DNA of 32,129 bases from Deltaproteobacteria bacterium. GTDB taxonomy: Bacteria > Myxococcota_A > Polyangia > DRWM01 > JAAZOP01. The stretch covers positions 1 to 32,129 of the forward strand of contig JACRCX010000041.1 of the NCBI GenBank assembly GCA_016218815.1. Reading direction: 5' to 3'. Of this stretch, positions 8,819 through 15,957 are shown piece by piece. The stretch's first letter is position 1. Each line of letters starts with the position of its first letter. The position numbers were made by a program, and so were the translations under genes. The notes under the pieces were generated by a model, which made no database searches, was not told the origin of the DNA, and saw only the letters and a list, made by a program, of their open reading frames with translations.

Positions 8819-9075
8819 TCCAGCGGCGCAATCCGTTTGGGTAGCTGTTTCTGCCGACATAACTCCCAGTCCTCCATCAGCTCGGCCCGGTGCTCGACCG
8901 CCCATTCGAGCACGAGCGCCAGCGCGCGTCGAGGGAGATGGCCCTTGATCACCTCCAGCGTGGCGATGTCGAACAGCGCTTCGTGCTCGGCGTAGAGTGC
9001 GTGGAAATGAGCCGGTGCATGTTCGCGCCAGAACATCTGGATCACGATCCCGAAGAACTGGCTGACGGTGGGCAC
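8815..9075 (-). CDS. DUF4160 protein
   Basis: An 86-residue intact DUF4160-family protein of unknown activity. Seen: the family start MPTVSQFFGIVIQMFW, the conserved HFHALY (residues about 23-28), the LPRRALALVLEWAVEHRAELMEDWEL helix and the usual C-terminus KRIAPLE. It starts at GTG 9073-9075, with GGAGG seven bases upstream on the minus strand, which decides the start. It is first in the DUF4160-DUF2442-lipoprotein unit, and a promoter-like sequence lies 20 bp upstream. It provides the reference that shows what the fused copy near 2320 has lost at its N-terminus. Confidence 0.88.
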   Translation of the reverse strand: MPTVSQFFGIVIQMFWREHAPAHFHALYAEHEALFDIATLEVIKGHLPRRALALVLEWAVEHRAELMEDWELCRQKQLPKRIAPLE

Positions 9076-9095
9076 GACTCCGCCTCCGAGCAGAG

Positions 9096-9122
9096 AGTGT
9101 ACCGGATCGCGCGTCGAATCAA
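9096..9122 (-). promoter_or_regulatory. Possible sigma-70 promoter for the DUF4160 unit
   Basis: On the minus strand, TTGATT (9117-9122) and TACACT (9096-9101) are separated by 15 bp, shorter than the ideal 17. TACACT ends 20 nt before the GTG start of DUF4160. The spacing makes this tentative. Confidence 0.3.
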
Positions 9123-9228
9123 GGACGCCCGGGGCCAACAGGGTGGATCGACTCTCGCAGAAAGGGGCGGTCGGACGAGGCCTTGGGTGTTGCCGAGCGA
9201 CCTGCCACCTTACCTGTTGACTTCGCCC

Positions 9229-9254
9229 GACGGCCGGGGGAAAGTCCCGCCGTC
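9229..9254. other. Hairpin in the divergent intergenic region
   Basis: The 309 bp between DUF4160 and the first DUF4139 gene contain no supportable gene. Within it GACGGC (9229-9234) pairs with GCCGTC (9249-9254), and GGGA pairs with TCCC inside, around an AAG loop. No T run follows. It could be a structured leader of the DUF4139 operon or chance in GC-rich DNA. Confidence 0.35.
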
Positions 9255-9290
9255 CGCCAGGGAGCGGCCCCGGAACGCGTCGACAACGTG

Positions 9291-9321
9291 TTGAATCGTT
9301 TTCGGGTTCCGTTCGTATGAA
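9291..9321 (+). promoter_or_regulatory. Possible promoter of the DUF4139 operon
   Basis: TTGAAT (9291-9296) and TATGAA (9316-9321) are 19 bp apart, slightly long for sigma-70, and sit about 64 bp ahead of the first DUF4139 start in a locally AT-richer patch. A GGAGG ribosome-binding site (9375-9379 region) precedes the ATG at 9385. Confidence 0.3.
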
Positions 9322-9384
9322 GGCGCGCTCGCGGGGTCGGGGGAGATCCCCGCTCGCTTCGGACAGACGGGTAGCGGAGGCTTC

Positions 9385-10992
9385 ATGAACAGAAGAAGGG
9401 TGGTCCTCTTGTTCCTCACCGTGGCGGGACTCGTCGCGGCTGCCGGCTGTCCTCCGCCTCCCCGTTCCACCGGCGTCCCGCGGCCCGAGCAGACCATCGA
9501 GGTCGGCATGGACCGGACGGTGCGCGGCGAAGGCGGCTTCCGCGACGTCCACCTCACCGTCCTGCCCAACAACCTCGCCCTGGTCCGGGAGAAGCGCGAG
9601 GCGGACATCCCGACGGGCGTTTCGGCCGTCGAGTACATGGACGTCATCGACACGATCATCCCCGAGTCCACCCGCGTGCAGTTCCAGCCGAACGGCGGCG
9701 ACGCCGAGGACGTCGCGTTCCTCGAGCAGCGCTATCGCTACGACCTCATCGAGCCCTGGCGCATCATGGAGCTGTCGCTCGGCGGCACCGTCCGCATCAA
9801 GTGGACGCAGGCCCGCACGGGCGTGGAGAAGCTGCTGGAGGGCGTCGTCGAGTCCACCGACGAGGGGCTGTTCCTGCGCACCCCCGACGGGACGTACACG
9901 CTCGGAGTGCCGAACGGCGACGGCTGGTACTCCCACACCATTCTCGACGATTTGCCCGGCGCGCTCTTCGCCCGTCCGCTGCTCGACTGGATTGTCGACG
10001 TCCGCGAGGGTGGCCCCGGCGTGCTCGAGACGAGCTACCTTGCCTGGGGCTTCTCGTGGGAAGCCGACTACGTGATCACAGCGAGCGAGGACTTCGCCAC
10101 GGCGGACCTCATCGGGTGGGTGACCCTGCGCAATACGACGGCCGGCAAGTTCCAGGATGCGCACCTCGCCGTCGTCGCGGGCACGGTCAACACCGCGGCC
10201 GAGTCGTACAACGGCACGGGGTACGCGGCGGGCTACGGCATGGCGATGGGCGGCGCGGAGGGGGACGGGGACGGCGACTACGGCTACGTCGAGGAGGGTC
10301 TGTTCGAGTACCACCTGTACAAGCTCGACCAGCCCACGACGCTCGAGCCGTACTCGTGGAAGCAGGTCGCGTTCCTGGAGCGCGACGGCATCCAGATCAC
10401 GACCAAGTACCGCGCCGACATCGCGCTCCAGACGGGAGCCTACGGCGGCTACACGGGGACGGAGGACGAGATTCCCTGCAACGTGCGCCGCGTGCTCACG
10501 ATCGAGAACAAGGCCGACATTGACGGGCTGGGGATTCCGCTGCCTGCGGGCACGGCCCGCGTCTACGCGCGCAGCGGCGAGGACCTGTTCTTCATCGACT
10601 CCGAGCAGGTCTTGGACACGCCGCGCGAGGAGCCGCTGAACATCGATGCCGGCGGGGCGCCGTTCATGGTGGTCAAGTCCAAGATTACCGACGTCGATAC
10701 CTCGGACGCCGGAGCCTTCGGCTCGTACACCGTCGTCCGGCACGAGCTCACGGCCGTCAACCGCGGCTCGCACGCGGCGACGGTGCTCTACCGGCTGACG
10801 ATGCCGGGGGCCGGGCAACCCTACGGCTACGCGGGCTACGGGGCGTGGGACGCGCGGCTCGAGCGCGCGGCGAACTCGTCCGGGCCTCCGTTGGAGGAGG
10901 TCGAGAGCGGGATCTGGGAGATGGAGCGGACGCTGGAGCCGGATCAGGAAACGCAGGACGTCCTCGTCCTGAGAATTCACCAGTCGTACTGA
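9385..10992 (+). CDS. DUF4139 lipoprotein (paralogue 1 of 4)
   Basis: A 535-residue exported lipoprotein: positively charged start MNRRR, hydrophobic core and lipobox AAGC (Cys22), followed by a Pro-rich stretch. The mature part has the DUF4139 layout: an N-terminal strand region DVHLTVLPNNLALVREKREADIP (the DUF4140-like motif), LEQRYRYDLIEPWRIMEL, SYLAWGFSWEADYVI, a GWVTLRNTT strand and EEGLFEYHLYKLDQPTTL near residue 305. DUF4139 proteins are beta-rich and have no established biochemical function. It is the most diverged of the four tandem copies and the only one with a lipobox, so it may anchor the products of the other three; that is inference. It lacks the long Gly-Tyr runs of copies 2 and 3 but has a short GYAAGYGMAMGG stretch and an acidic GDGDGDYGY run at the same place. 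The next gene starts 15 nt later. Confidence 0.85.
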   Translation: MNRRRVVLLFLTVAGLVAAAGCPPPPRSTGVPRPEQTIEVGMDRTVRGEGGFRDVHLTVLPNNLALVREKREADIPTGVSAVEYMDVIDTIIPESTRVQFQPNGGDAEDVAFLEQRYRYDLIEPWRIMELSLGGTVRIKWTQARTGVEKLLEGVVESTDEGLFLRTPDGTYTLGVPNGDGWYSHTILDDLPGALFARPLLDWIVDVREGGPGVLETSYLAWGFSWEADYVITASEDFATADLIGWVTLRNTTAGKFQDAHLAVVAGTVNTAAESYNGTGYAAGYGMAMGGAEGDGDGDYGYVEEGLFEYHLYKLDQPTTLEPYSWKQVAFLERDGIQITTKYRADIALQTGAYGGYTGTEDEIPCNVRRVLTIENKADIDGLGIPLPAGTARVYARSGEDLFFIDSEQVLDTPREEPLNIDAGGAPFMVVKSKITDVDTSDAGAFGSYTVVRHELTAVNRGSHAATVLYRLTMPGAGQPYGYAGYGAWDARLERAANSSGPPLEEVESGIWEMERTLEPDQETQDVLVLRIHQSY

Positions 10993-11007
10993 GCGAGGAG
11001 GAAACCG

Positions 11008-12531
11008 ATGAAGGGCATGGCGACGATGATCGGGGCGGTGGCGGTCGTATTGCTGGCGACGGGCGTCGCGACGGCGCAGGACGAGCAGCGCGTCGTTTCG
11101 GGAGAGGACGGGCGCCAGAGCGTCAACCTCACCATCTACAACAACAACCTTGCGCTGGTGCGCGAGACCCGCCGTGTGGAGCTCCCGCGCGGACGGGCGG
11201 TGTTGGAGTACGCGAACGTCGCGCAGCAGGTCCGGCCCGAGACGGTCTACATCCGCGACACGCAGGCCGCGGGCGGCATCACGGTGCTGGAGCAGAACTA
11301 CCGCTACGACGTGCTCACCCCCTCGCGGCTCATGGAGCTGTACGTCGGCGAGGACCTCACGCTCGTGCGGGAGAACCCCGCGACCGGCGAGGAGACGCGC
11401 ACGCAGGCGAACCTGCTGTCGACCGGCTCGGTGCCGCAGGTCAACTACGGCTACGATCCTTACGGCTACGGGGGCGGCTACTACGCCGGCGCCACCTACG
11501 TCGATCCGGGCGCTGCGGTCTATCGCACGGACGAGGGCATCACCTTCGGCGACGTCGGCCGGGTGGTCTTTCCCAGCGTGCCCGACAACTTCGTTTCCCG
11601 CCCGACGTTGGAGTGGCTGCTCGAGTCCACGGGCGGTCAGAAGACGATCGAGGCGACCTACCTCACCTACGGCATGAGCTGGCAGAGCGACTACGTGCTC
11701 GTGCTGAGCGAGGACGAGAAGAAGGGCGATTTGGCGGGCTGGGTCACGCTGCGCAACGACGCCGGCATCACCCTCAAGAACGTCCGCCTGCAGCTCGTCG
11801 CCGGCGAGGTCGCGGTCGAGCCGCAGTACGGCGGCTACGGCTACGGCTACGGCATGTACGGCTACGGCGCGGGCGGCGGCGGCTACGGCGGCGCGGGTTT
11901 CGCCGAGGCGGGGATGTTCGAGTACCACCTGTACACGCTGGAGCGGAACACGGACGTGGCCGACCACGAGCAGAAGCAGGTCCAGCTCCTGGGCGTGGAC
12001 GGCATCACGATGGAGAAGAAGTACCGCCTCCAGGGCGACTCGTACTACTTCGTCAGCGAGTACGGCCAGCCGATCGAGAACCTCCAGGTCGCCGTCTGGG
12101 TGGAGTTCGAGAACGCCCAGAGCCAGGGGCTCGGCGTCGCCCTTCCGGCCGGCGTGATCCGCGTCTACAAGGCCGATTCCTCGGGCGCGCAGCAGTTCAT
12201 CGGCGAGGACCGGATCAACCACACGCCGCGCGAAGAGCGCGTCAAGCTGCAGCTCGGGAACGCCTTCGACATCGCGGCCGAGCGCAAGCAGACGGACTAC
12301 GAGATCCTGTCGTCGAACCTGTACGAGACGGAGTGGGAGATCAAGATCCGCAATCGCAAGGAAGGCGAGACGATCGTCGTCGAGGTGCTGGAGCCGATGG
12401 CGGGCGACTGGGAGATCATCGAGAAGAGCCACGACTTCGTGAAGGAGTCGGCGCGGCTGGTGCGCTTCGATCTGACGTGCCCGCCCGACCAGGAGATCGT
12501 CCTGACCTACCGCGTCCGGACCCGGTACTAG
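11008..12531 (+). CDS. Secreted DUF4139 protein (paralogue 2 of 4)
   Basis: A 507-residue protein with a Sec signal peptide (MKGMATMIGAVAVVLLATG, probable cleavage after ATA before QDE). DUF4139 layout: VNLTIYNNNLALVRETR, VAQQVRPETVYIRD, LEQNYRYDVLTPSRLMEL, TYLTYGMSWQSDYVLVL, AGWVTLRNDAGITLKN, EAGMFEYHLYTLERNTDV, and the C-terminal EWEIKIRNRKEGETI and CPPDQEIVLTYRVRTRY. Two Gly-Tyr-rich segments interrupt the domain, one near residues 147-160 and a larger one at about 272-297 (YGGYGYGYGMYGYGAGGGG). It begins 15 nt after copy 1, behind a clear GAGGAGG ribosome-binding site, and 20 nt before copy 3, so the four are almost certainly one transcript. Function unknown; the placement argues for an envelope or extracellular role. 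Confidence 0.88.
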   Translation: MKGMATMIGAVAVVLLATGVATAQDEQRVVSGEDGRQSVNLTIYNNNLALVRETRRVELPRGRAVLEYANVAQQVRPETVYIRDTQAAGGITVLEQNYRYDVLTPSRLMELYVGEDLTLVRENPATGEETRTQANLLSTGSVPQVNYGYDPYGYGGGYYAGATYVDPGAAVYRTDEGITFGDVGRVVFPSVPDNFVSRPTLEWLLESTGGQKTIEATYLTYGMSWQSDYVLVLSEDEKKGDLAGWVTLRNDAGITLKNVRLQLVAGEVAVEPQYGGYGYGYGMYGYGAGGGGYGGAGFAEAGMFEYHLYTLERNTDVADHEQKQVQLLGVDGITMEKKYRLQGDSYYFVSEYGQPIENLQVAVWVEFENAQSQGLGVALPAGVIRVYKADSSGAQQFIGEDRINHTPREERVKLQLGNAFDIAAERKQTDYEILSSNLYETEWEIKIRNRKEGETIVVEVLEPMAGDWEIIEKSHDFVKESARLVRFDLTCPPDQEIVLTYRVRTRY

Positions 12532-12551
12532 GGGAGGGGAGGGGCACGATC

Positions 12552-14189
12552 ATGAGGATCATGGCTCGGCGGGCTTGCCCGCGCCTCCCGGCGCGGGCAG
12601 CGCCTCGCCGCTACGTCTTCGGGCCGTCCGTCGCCGTCGTCGCGGGCCTGCTGGCCCTTCCCGCCTTCGCGGCGGCGCAGACGCAGACCGCGCGGACCAC
12701 GGCGGCGGATCGCACTAGCGCCGCGGTGACGATCTACAACCAGAACATGGGCCTCGTGCGCGAGGTCCGCTCGTTCGACATCCCGGCCGGCGAGATGGAG
12801 CTGGCCTTCGAGGACGTGACCTCGCAGATCCGGCCCGAGACGGTCCACGTCAAGGACCTGGGCTCGGGGCAGACGCTGCGCGTGCTGGAGCAGAACTACC
12901 GCTACGACGTGCTGGCGCCGTCCTCGCTCATCGAGGAGTACGTCGGGAAGCAGGTGACGCTGGTCCACGTCGTGCCCGGCACAGGCGAGACGCGGACGGT
13001 GCAGGCCACGCTGCTGTCGACGGGCGCGACGCCGCAGCCCAACTACGGTTACGGCTACGGTTACGGCTACGGCGGGTACGGCGGGTACGGCGGGTACCAG
13101 CAGACGTATTCGGATCCCTGGAGCTACGTTTACGACATCGATGGCGAGATCACTTCGGGCGGCTACTGGCGCATCGTGCTGCCGGCCGAGATCCCGGCCG
13201 GGTTCGTCTCGCGACCGACCCTCTTCTGGGACGTCGAGTCGCCCGGCGCGGGGCGGCGGACGGTCGAGGCGAGCTATCTGACGTGGGGCATGAACTGGAA
13301 GGCCGACTACGTCCTGGTGCTCGGCGCCGACGGCAAGAAGGGCGACCTCACCGGCTGGGTCACGCTCACCAACGACTCGGGGATCAGTTTCGAGGACGCG
13401 ACGCTGAAGCTCGTCGCCGGCAACGTCAACGTCGTCTCCGCGCCGTACGGTTCGTACCAGCCGATGATGATGGCCCGCGGTTCGGTGATGGCGGCGGACG
13501 AATCGGCCGCGTACGGGGGATTCGCCGAGGAGGGGATGTTCGAGTACCACCTGTACACGCTGCAGCGCCCGACGGACCTGCTGGACCGGGAGCAGAAGCA
13601 GATCGAGCTGCTGTCGGGGGCGGGGATCCCGATCGAGCGGCACTACCGGCTGTACGGCCAGCCGTACTGGTTCACGGGCGAGCTGACCGGGATCCAGGAG
13701 AACCTGCACCCCGACGTGTGGCTCGAGTTCCTCAACGCCGAGGACGTCGGGCTGGGCGACCCGCTGCCCGCGGGGACGGTGCGGGTGTACGAGACCGAGA
13801 CGGCGCCGGCGGGCCGGGGGCGCGCGGCGGCCGCCGCGGTGCTCGGCCGGCAGTTCGTCGGCGAGGACACCATCGACCACACGGCACGCGAGGAGCGGGT
13901 GAAGGTGCGGACGGGGACGGCGTTCGACATCGTCGCCGAGCGCCGGCAGACGGACTACGAGGTCATCGGCTCGACGGCCGTGGCCACGGAGTGGGAGATC
14001 AAGATCCGCAACCGCAAGTCGGAGGCGGTGACGGTCGAGGTCCGCGAGGCGACGAGCGGGGACTGGACGATCGTGACCAGCTCGCTGCCCTGGACCAAGG
14101 AGTCGTCGCGCGAGGTGCGCTTCGACGTCGTTTGTCCCCCGGATCAGGAGGTCGTGCTGACCTACAACATCCGGGTGAACTACTACTGA
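12552..14189 (+). CDS. Secreted DUF4139 protein (paralogue 3 of 4)
   Basis: A 545-residue protein with an unusually long, Arg-rich signal peptide (about 41 residues, ending PAFAAAQ). The body repeats the DUF4139 layout of copy 2: AVTIYNQNMGLVREVRSF, LEQNYRYDVLAPSSLIEEY, SYLTWGMNWKADYVLVL, TGWVTLTNDSGISFED, EEGMFEYHLYTLQRPTDLL, WEIKIRNRKSEAVTVEV and CPPDQEVVLTYNIRVNYY. A pure Gly-Tyr run (NYGYGYGYGYGGYGGYGGY, about residues 164-182) is encoded by short DNA repeats. A second insertion (AGRGRAAAAAVLGRQF, about residue 420) is not in the other copies. The ATG at 12552 follows GGGAGGGGAGGGG; a second ATG at 12561 is also possible. Gap to copy 4 is 19 nt. Function unknown. Confidence 0.87.
   Translation: MRIMARRACPRLPARAAPRRYVFGPSVAVVAGLLALPAFAAAQTQTARTTAADRTSAAVTIYNQNMGLVREVRSFDIPAGEMELAFEDVTSQIRPETVHVKDLGSGQTLRVLEQNYRYDVLAPSSLIEEYVGKQVTLVHVVPGTGETRTVQATLLSTGATPQPNYGYGYGYGYGGYGGYGGYQQTYSDPWSYVYDIDGEITSGGYWRIVLPAEIPAGFVSRPTLFWDVESPGAGRRTVEASYLTWGMNWKADYVLVLGADGKKGDLTGWVTLTNDSGISFEDATLKLVAGNVNVVSAPYGSYQPMMMARGSVMAADESAAYGGFAEEGMFEYHLYTLQRPTDLLDREQKQIELLSGAGIPIERHYRLYGQPYWFTGELTGIQENLHPDVWLEFLNAEDVGLGDPLPAGTVRVYETETAPAGRGRAAAAAVLGRQFVGEDTIDHTAREERVKVRTGTAFDIVAERRQTDYEVIGSTAVATEWEIKIRNRKSEAVTVEVREATSGDWTIVTSSLPWTKESSREVRFDVVCPPDQEVVLTYNIRVNYY
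13037..13099 (+). repeat. In-frame Gly-Tyr minisatellite
   Basis: Coding repeat within DUF4139 copy 3: alternating GGTTAC/GGCTAC hexamers followed by three TACGGCGGG nonamers. Unit lengths of 6 and 9 bp keep the reading frame, so copy-number change would lengthen or shorten the Gly-Tyr run without breaking the protein. Confidence 0.7.
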
Positions 14190-14208
14190 GACGGGGCGGG
14201 AGGATTCG

Positions 14209-15657
14209 ATGAACAGCGGCACTCTGCGGATGGCGGGCGCGTTCGCGCTCGTCGCGCTCCTGGCGAGCGGCGTCCGGGCCCAGGAACGCCGGACGCTCGA
14301 CGTCGGCGGCGACGCCCGCGCGTCGGCCAACGTCACCATCTACAACAACAACCTGGCGCTCGTGCGAGAGACCCGCTCCGTCGAGCTGGCGCAGGGCGTC
14401 ACGGCGCTGCGCTGGAAGGACGTCGCGCAGCAGGTGCGGCCCGAGACGGTCCACGTCGGCGACCCGGACTCGCCCGGGGCCTTCACCGTCCTGGAGCAGA
14501 ACTACAAGTACGACGTGCTCAACCCCACGCGCCTGATGGAGCTGTACCTCAATCGGGAGCTGATGCTGGTCACGGTCAACCCGGCGACCGGCGCCCAGGA
14601 GCGCGAGCAGGCGACGCTGCTCTCCACGCAGGACTACTCGTACGTCTACCGCACGGACGAGGGGATCACGTTCGGCCATCCCGGGCGCGTGGTCTTCCCC
14701 GAGGTCCCGGCGAACTTCGTCGAGCGGCCGACGCTGGAGTGGCTGCTGGACTGCCGGCAGCCCGGCGCGCGCACGATCGAGGCGAGCTACCTCACGTACG
14801 GCATGAGCTGGAACGCGGACTACGTGCTGGTGCTCAAGGACGGCGACAGCCGCGGTGACCTCACCGGCTGGGTGACGCTGCACAACGATTCGGGCATCGG
14901 CTTCGAGGACGCGAGCCTGCAGCTCGTCGCCGGCCAGGTCAACGTGGTGCAGCCGTACACGGGCTACGACTACGGCATCTACGCCTACGCCCAGACGGCG
15001 ATGCCGGCGTCGGCGCCGGCGCCGCAGTTCGCCGAGGAAGGGATGTTCGAGTACCACCTCTACACGCTGCAGCGGCCGACGGACCTCATGAACCGGGAGC
15101 AGAAGCAGATCGAGCTGCTGGGTGCCGACGGCGTCAAGTTGGAGAAGAAGTACCGTCTGGACGGCGACTCCTACTACTACGTCAGCGAGTACACGGGCGC
15201 GATGGAGAACCTGCCGGTCTCGGTGTGGATCGAGTTCGACAACTCCGAGGACAACGGCATGGGGATCCCGCTGCCGGCGGGGACGATCCGGCTCTACACC
15301 GCCGACGCCTCGGGCGGCCAGCAGTTCATCGGCGAGGACGCGATCGACCACACGCCGCGCGACGAGCGGGTCGAGCTGCAGGTGGGGCGCGCCTTCGACG
15401 TCGTGGCCGAGCGCAAGCAGCTCGACTACGAGGTGCTGTCGTCGGCGCTGTACGAGACGGAGTGGGAGATCCGGCTGCGCAACCGCAAGCCGGAGGCGAT
15501 CGTCGTGGAGATCCACGAGCCGATGGCGGGCGACTGGCAGATCCTGGAATCCTCGCAGGAGTGGGAGAAGGAATCCGCGATGTCCGTCCTGTTCACCGTC
15601 CCCGTCCGTCCCGACCAGGAAGTCGTCGTCACCTATCGCGTCCGCACCCGGTATTAG
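14209..15657 (+). CDS. Secreted DUF4139 protein (paralogue 4 of 4)
   Basis: A 482-residue secreted protein, signal peptide MNSGTLRMAGAFALVALLA with likely cleavage at VRA-QE. It has the same ordered motifs as copies 2 and 3: NVTIYNNNLALVRETRSV, VAQQVRPETVHVGD, LEQNYKYDVLNPTRLMEL, SYLTYGMSWNADYVLVL, TGWVTLHNDSGIGFED, EEGMFEYHLYTLQRPTDLM, WEIRLRNRKPEAIVVEI and RPDQEVVVTYRVRTRY. It is the shortest copy because it has no long Gly-Tyr runs; at the matching place it has YTGYDYGIYAYAQTAMPASAPAPQ shortened in function to a Tyr/Ala/Pro stretch. GGGAGG precedes the ATG by 7 nt. It closes the operon: directly behind its TAG begins the 26-31 bp tandem repeat array, and no further gene follows on this strand for 300 bp. 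Confidence 0.88.
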   Translation: MNSGTLRMAGAFALVALLASGVRAQERRTLDVGGDARASANVTIYNNNLALVRETRSVELAQGVTALRWKDVAQQVRPETVHVGDPDSPGAFTVLEQNYKYDVLNPTRLMELYLNRELMLVTVNPATGAQEREQATLLSTQDYSYVYRTDEGITFGHPGRVVFPEVPANFVERPTLEWLLDCRQPGARTIEASYLTYGMSWNADYVLVLKDGDSRGDLTGWVTLHNDSGIGFEDASLQLVAGQVNVVQPYTGYDYGIYAYAQTAMPASAPAPQFAEEGMFEYHLYTLQRPTDLMNREQKQIELLGADGVKLEKKYRLDGDSYYYVSEYTGAMENLPVSVWIEFDNSEDNGMGIPLPAGTIRLYTADASGGQQFIGEDAIDHTPRDERVELQVGRAFDVVAERKQLDYEVLSSALYETEWEIRLRNRKPEAIVVEIHEPMAGDWQILESSQEWEKESAMSVLFTVPVRPDQEVVVTYRVRTRY

Positions 15658-15847
15658 CGAACGGTCGAGCGGCCGACGGGCAGCGAGCGGTCGAGCGGCC
15701 GACGGGCAGCGAGCGGTCGAGCGGCCGCGCGGGCAGCGAGCGGTCGCCGGCCCGAAGGCGTGCCAAGCGAGCGGTCGAGCGGCCGCACGGGCAGCGAGCG
15801 GTCGCCGGCCCGAAGGCGTGCAAAGCGAGCGGTCGAGCGGCCGCGCG
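15658..15847 (+). repeat. Tandem repeat array of 26-31 bp units
   Basis: Starting on the base after the DUF4139 stop are seven units that all begin CGAGCGGTCG (first with one change). Units: 15658-15683, 15684-15709 (26 bp), 15710-15736 (27), 15737-15767 (31), 15768-15794 (27), 15795-15825 (31), then a partial unit to 15847. Two types alternate: one continues AGCGGCCGNNCGGGCAG, the other CCGGCCCGAAGGCGTGC. The 27+31 bp pair occurs twice as a 58 bp higher-order repeat. There are no unique spacers, so it is not a CRISPR. No coding potential was recognised. Confidence 0.85.
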
Positions 15848-15873
15848 CTTTCCCACGACCGATCGGCCGCTCG
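15834..15873 (+). terminator. Possible terminator hairpin of the DUF4139 operon
   Basis: The end of the last tandem unit, CGAGCGGCCG (15834-15843), pairs perfectly with CGGCCGCTCG (15864-15873) across a 20 nt loop, followed by CTTTCCC. The earlier units carry the same left arm, so several alternative pairings are possible. The poor T tract makes this tentative. Confidence 0.4.
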
Positions 15874-15907
15874 CTTTCCCGCGTCCGCTCGCCTTCCTCC
15901 CCTCCGG

Positions 15908-15936
15908 TTGCCGCCCGTGGCCCGCGAGGGTACATT
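15908..15936 (+). promoter_or_regulatory. Sigma-70-like promoter of the VWA gene
   Basis: TTGCCG (15908-15913) and TACATT (15931-15936) are exactly 17 bp apart. The -10 ends 21 nt before the ATG, leaving a short leader holding GGAGG (15946-15950 region). Confidence 0.45.
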
Positions 15937-15957
15937 GCTCCGTGCGGAGGGCGGGTC

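Noticed and set aside
8815..12432. A 1205-codon open frame on the minus strand ending in DUF4160
   Set aside because: Everything upstream of 9075 runs antisense to the DUF4139 genes and is composed of low-complexity Arg/Val/Asp text; only the last 86 codons match a family.
15658..15847. CRISPR array
   Set aside because: The units are contiguous or alternate between two fixed types; no unique spacers of constant length and no cas genes.
15760..15957. N-terminal extension of the VWA protein through the tandem repeat array
   Set aside because: The frame is open, but it lies before the lipoprotein signal peptide; the ATG at 15958 has GGAGG and a promoter candidate.
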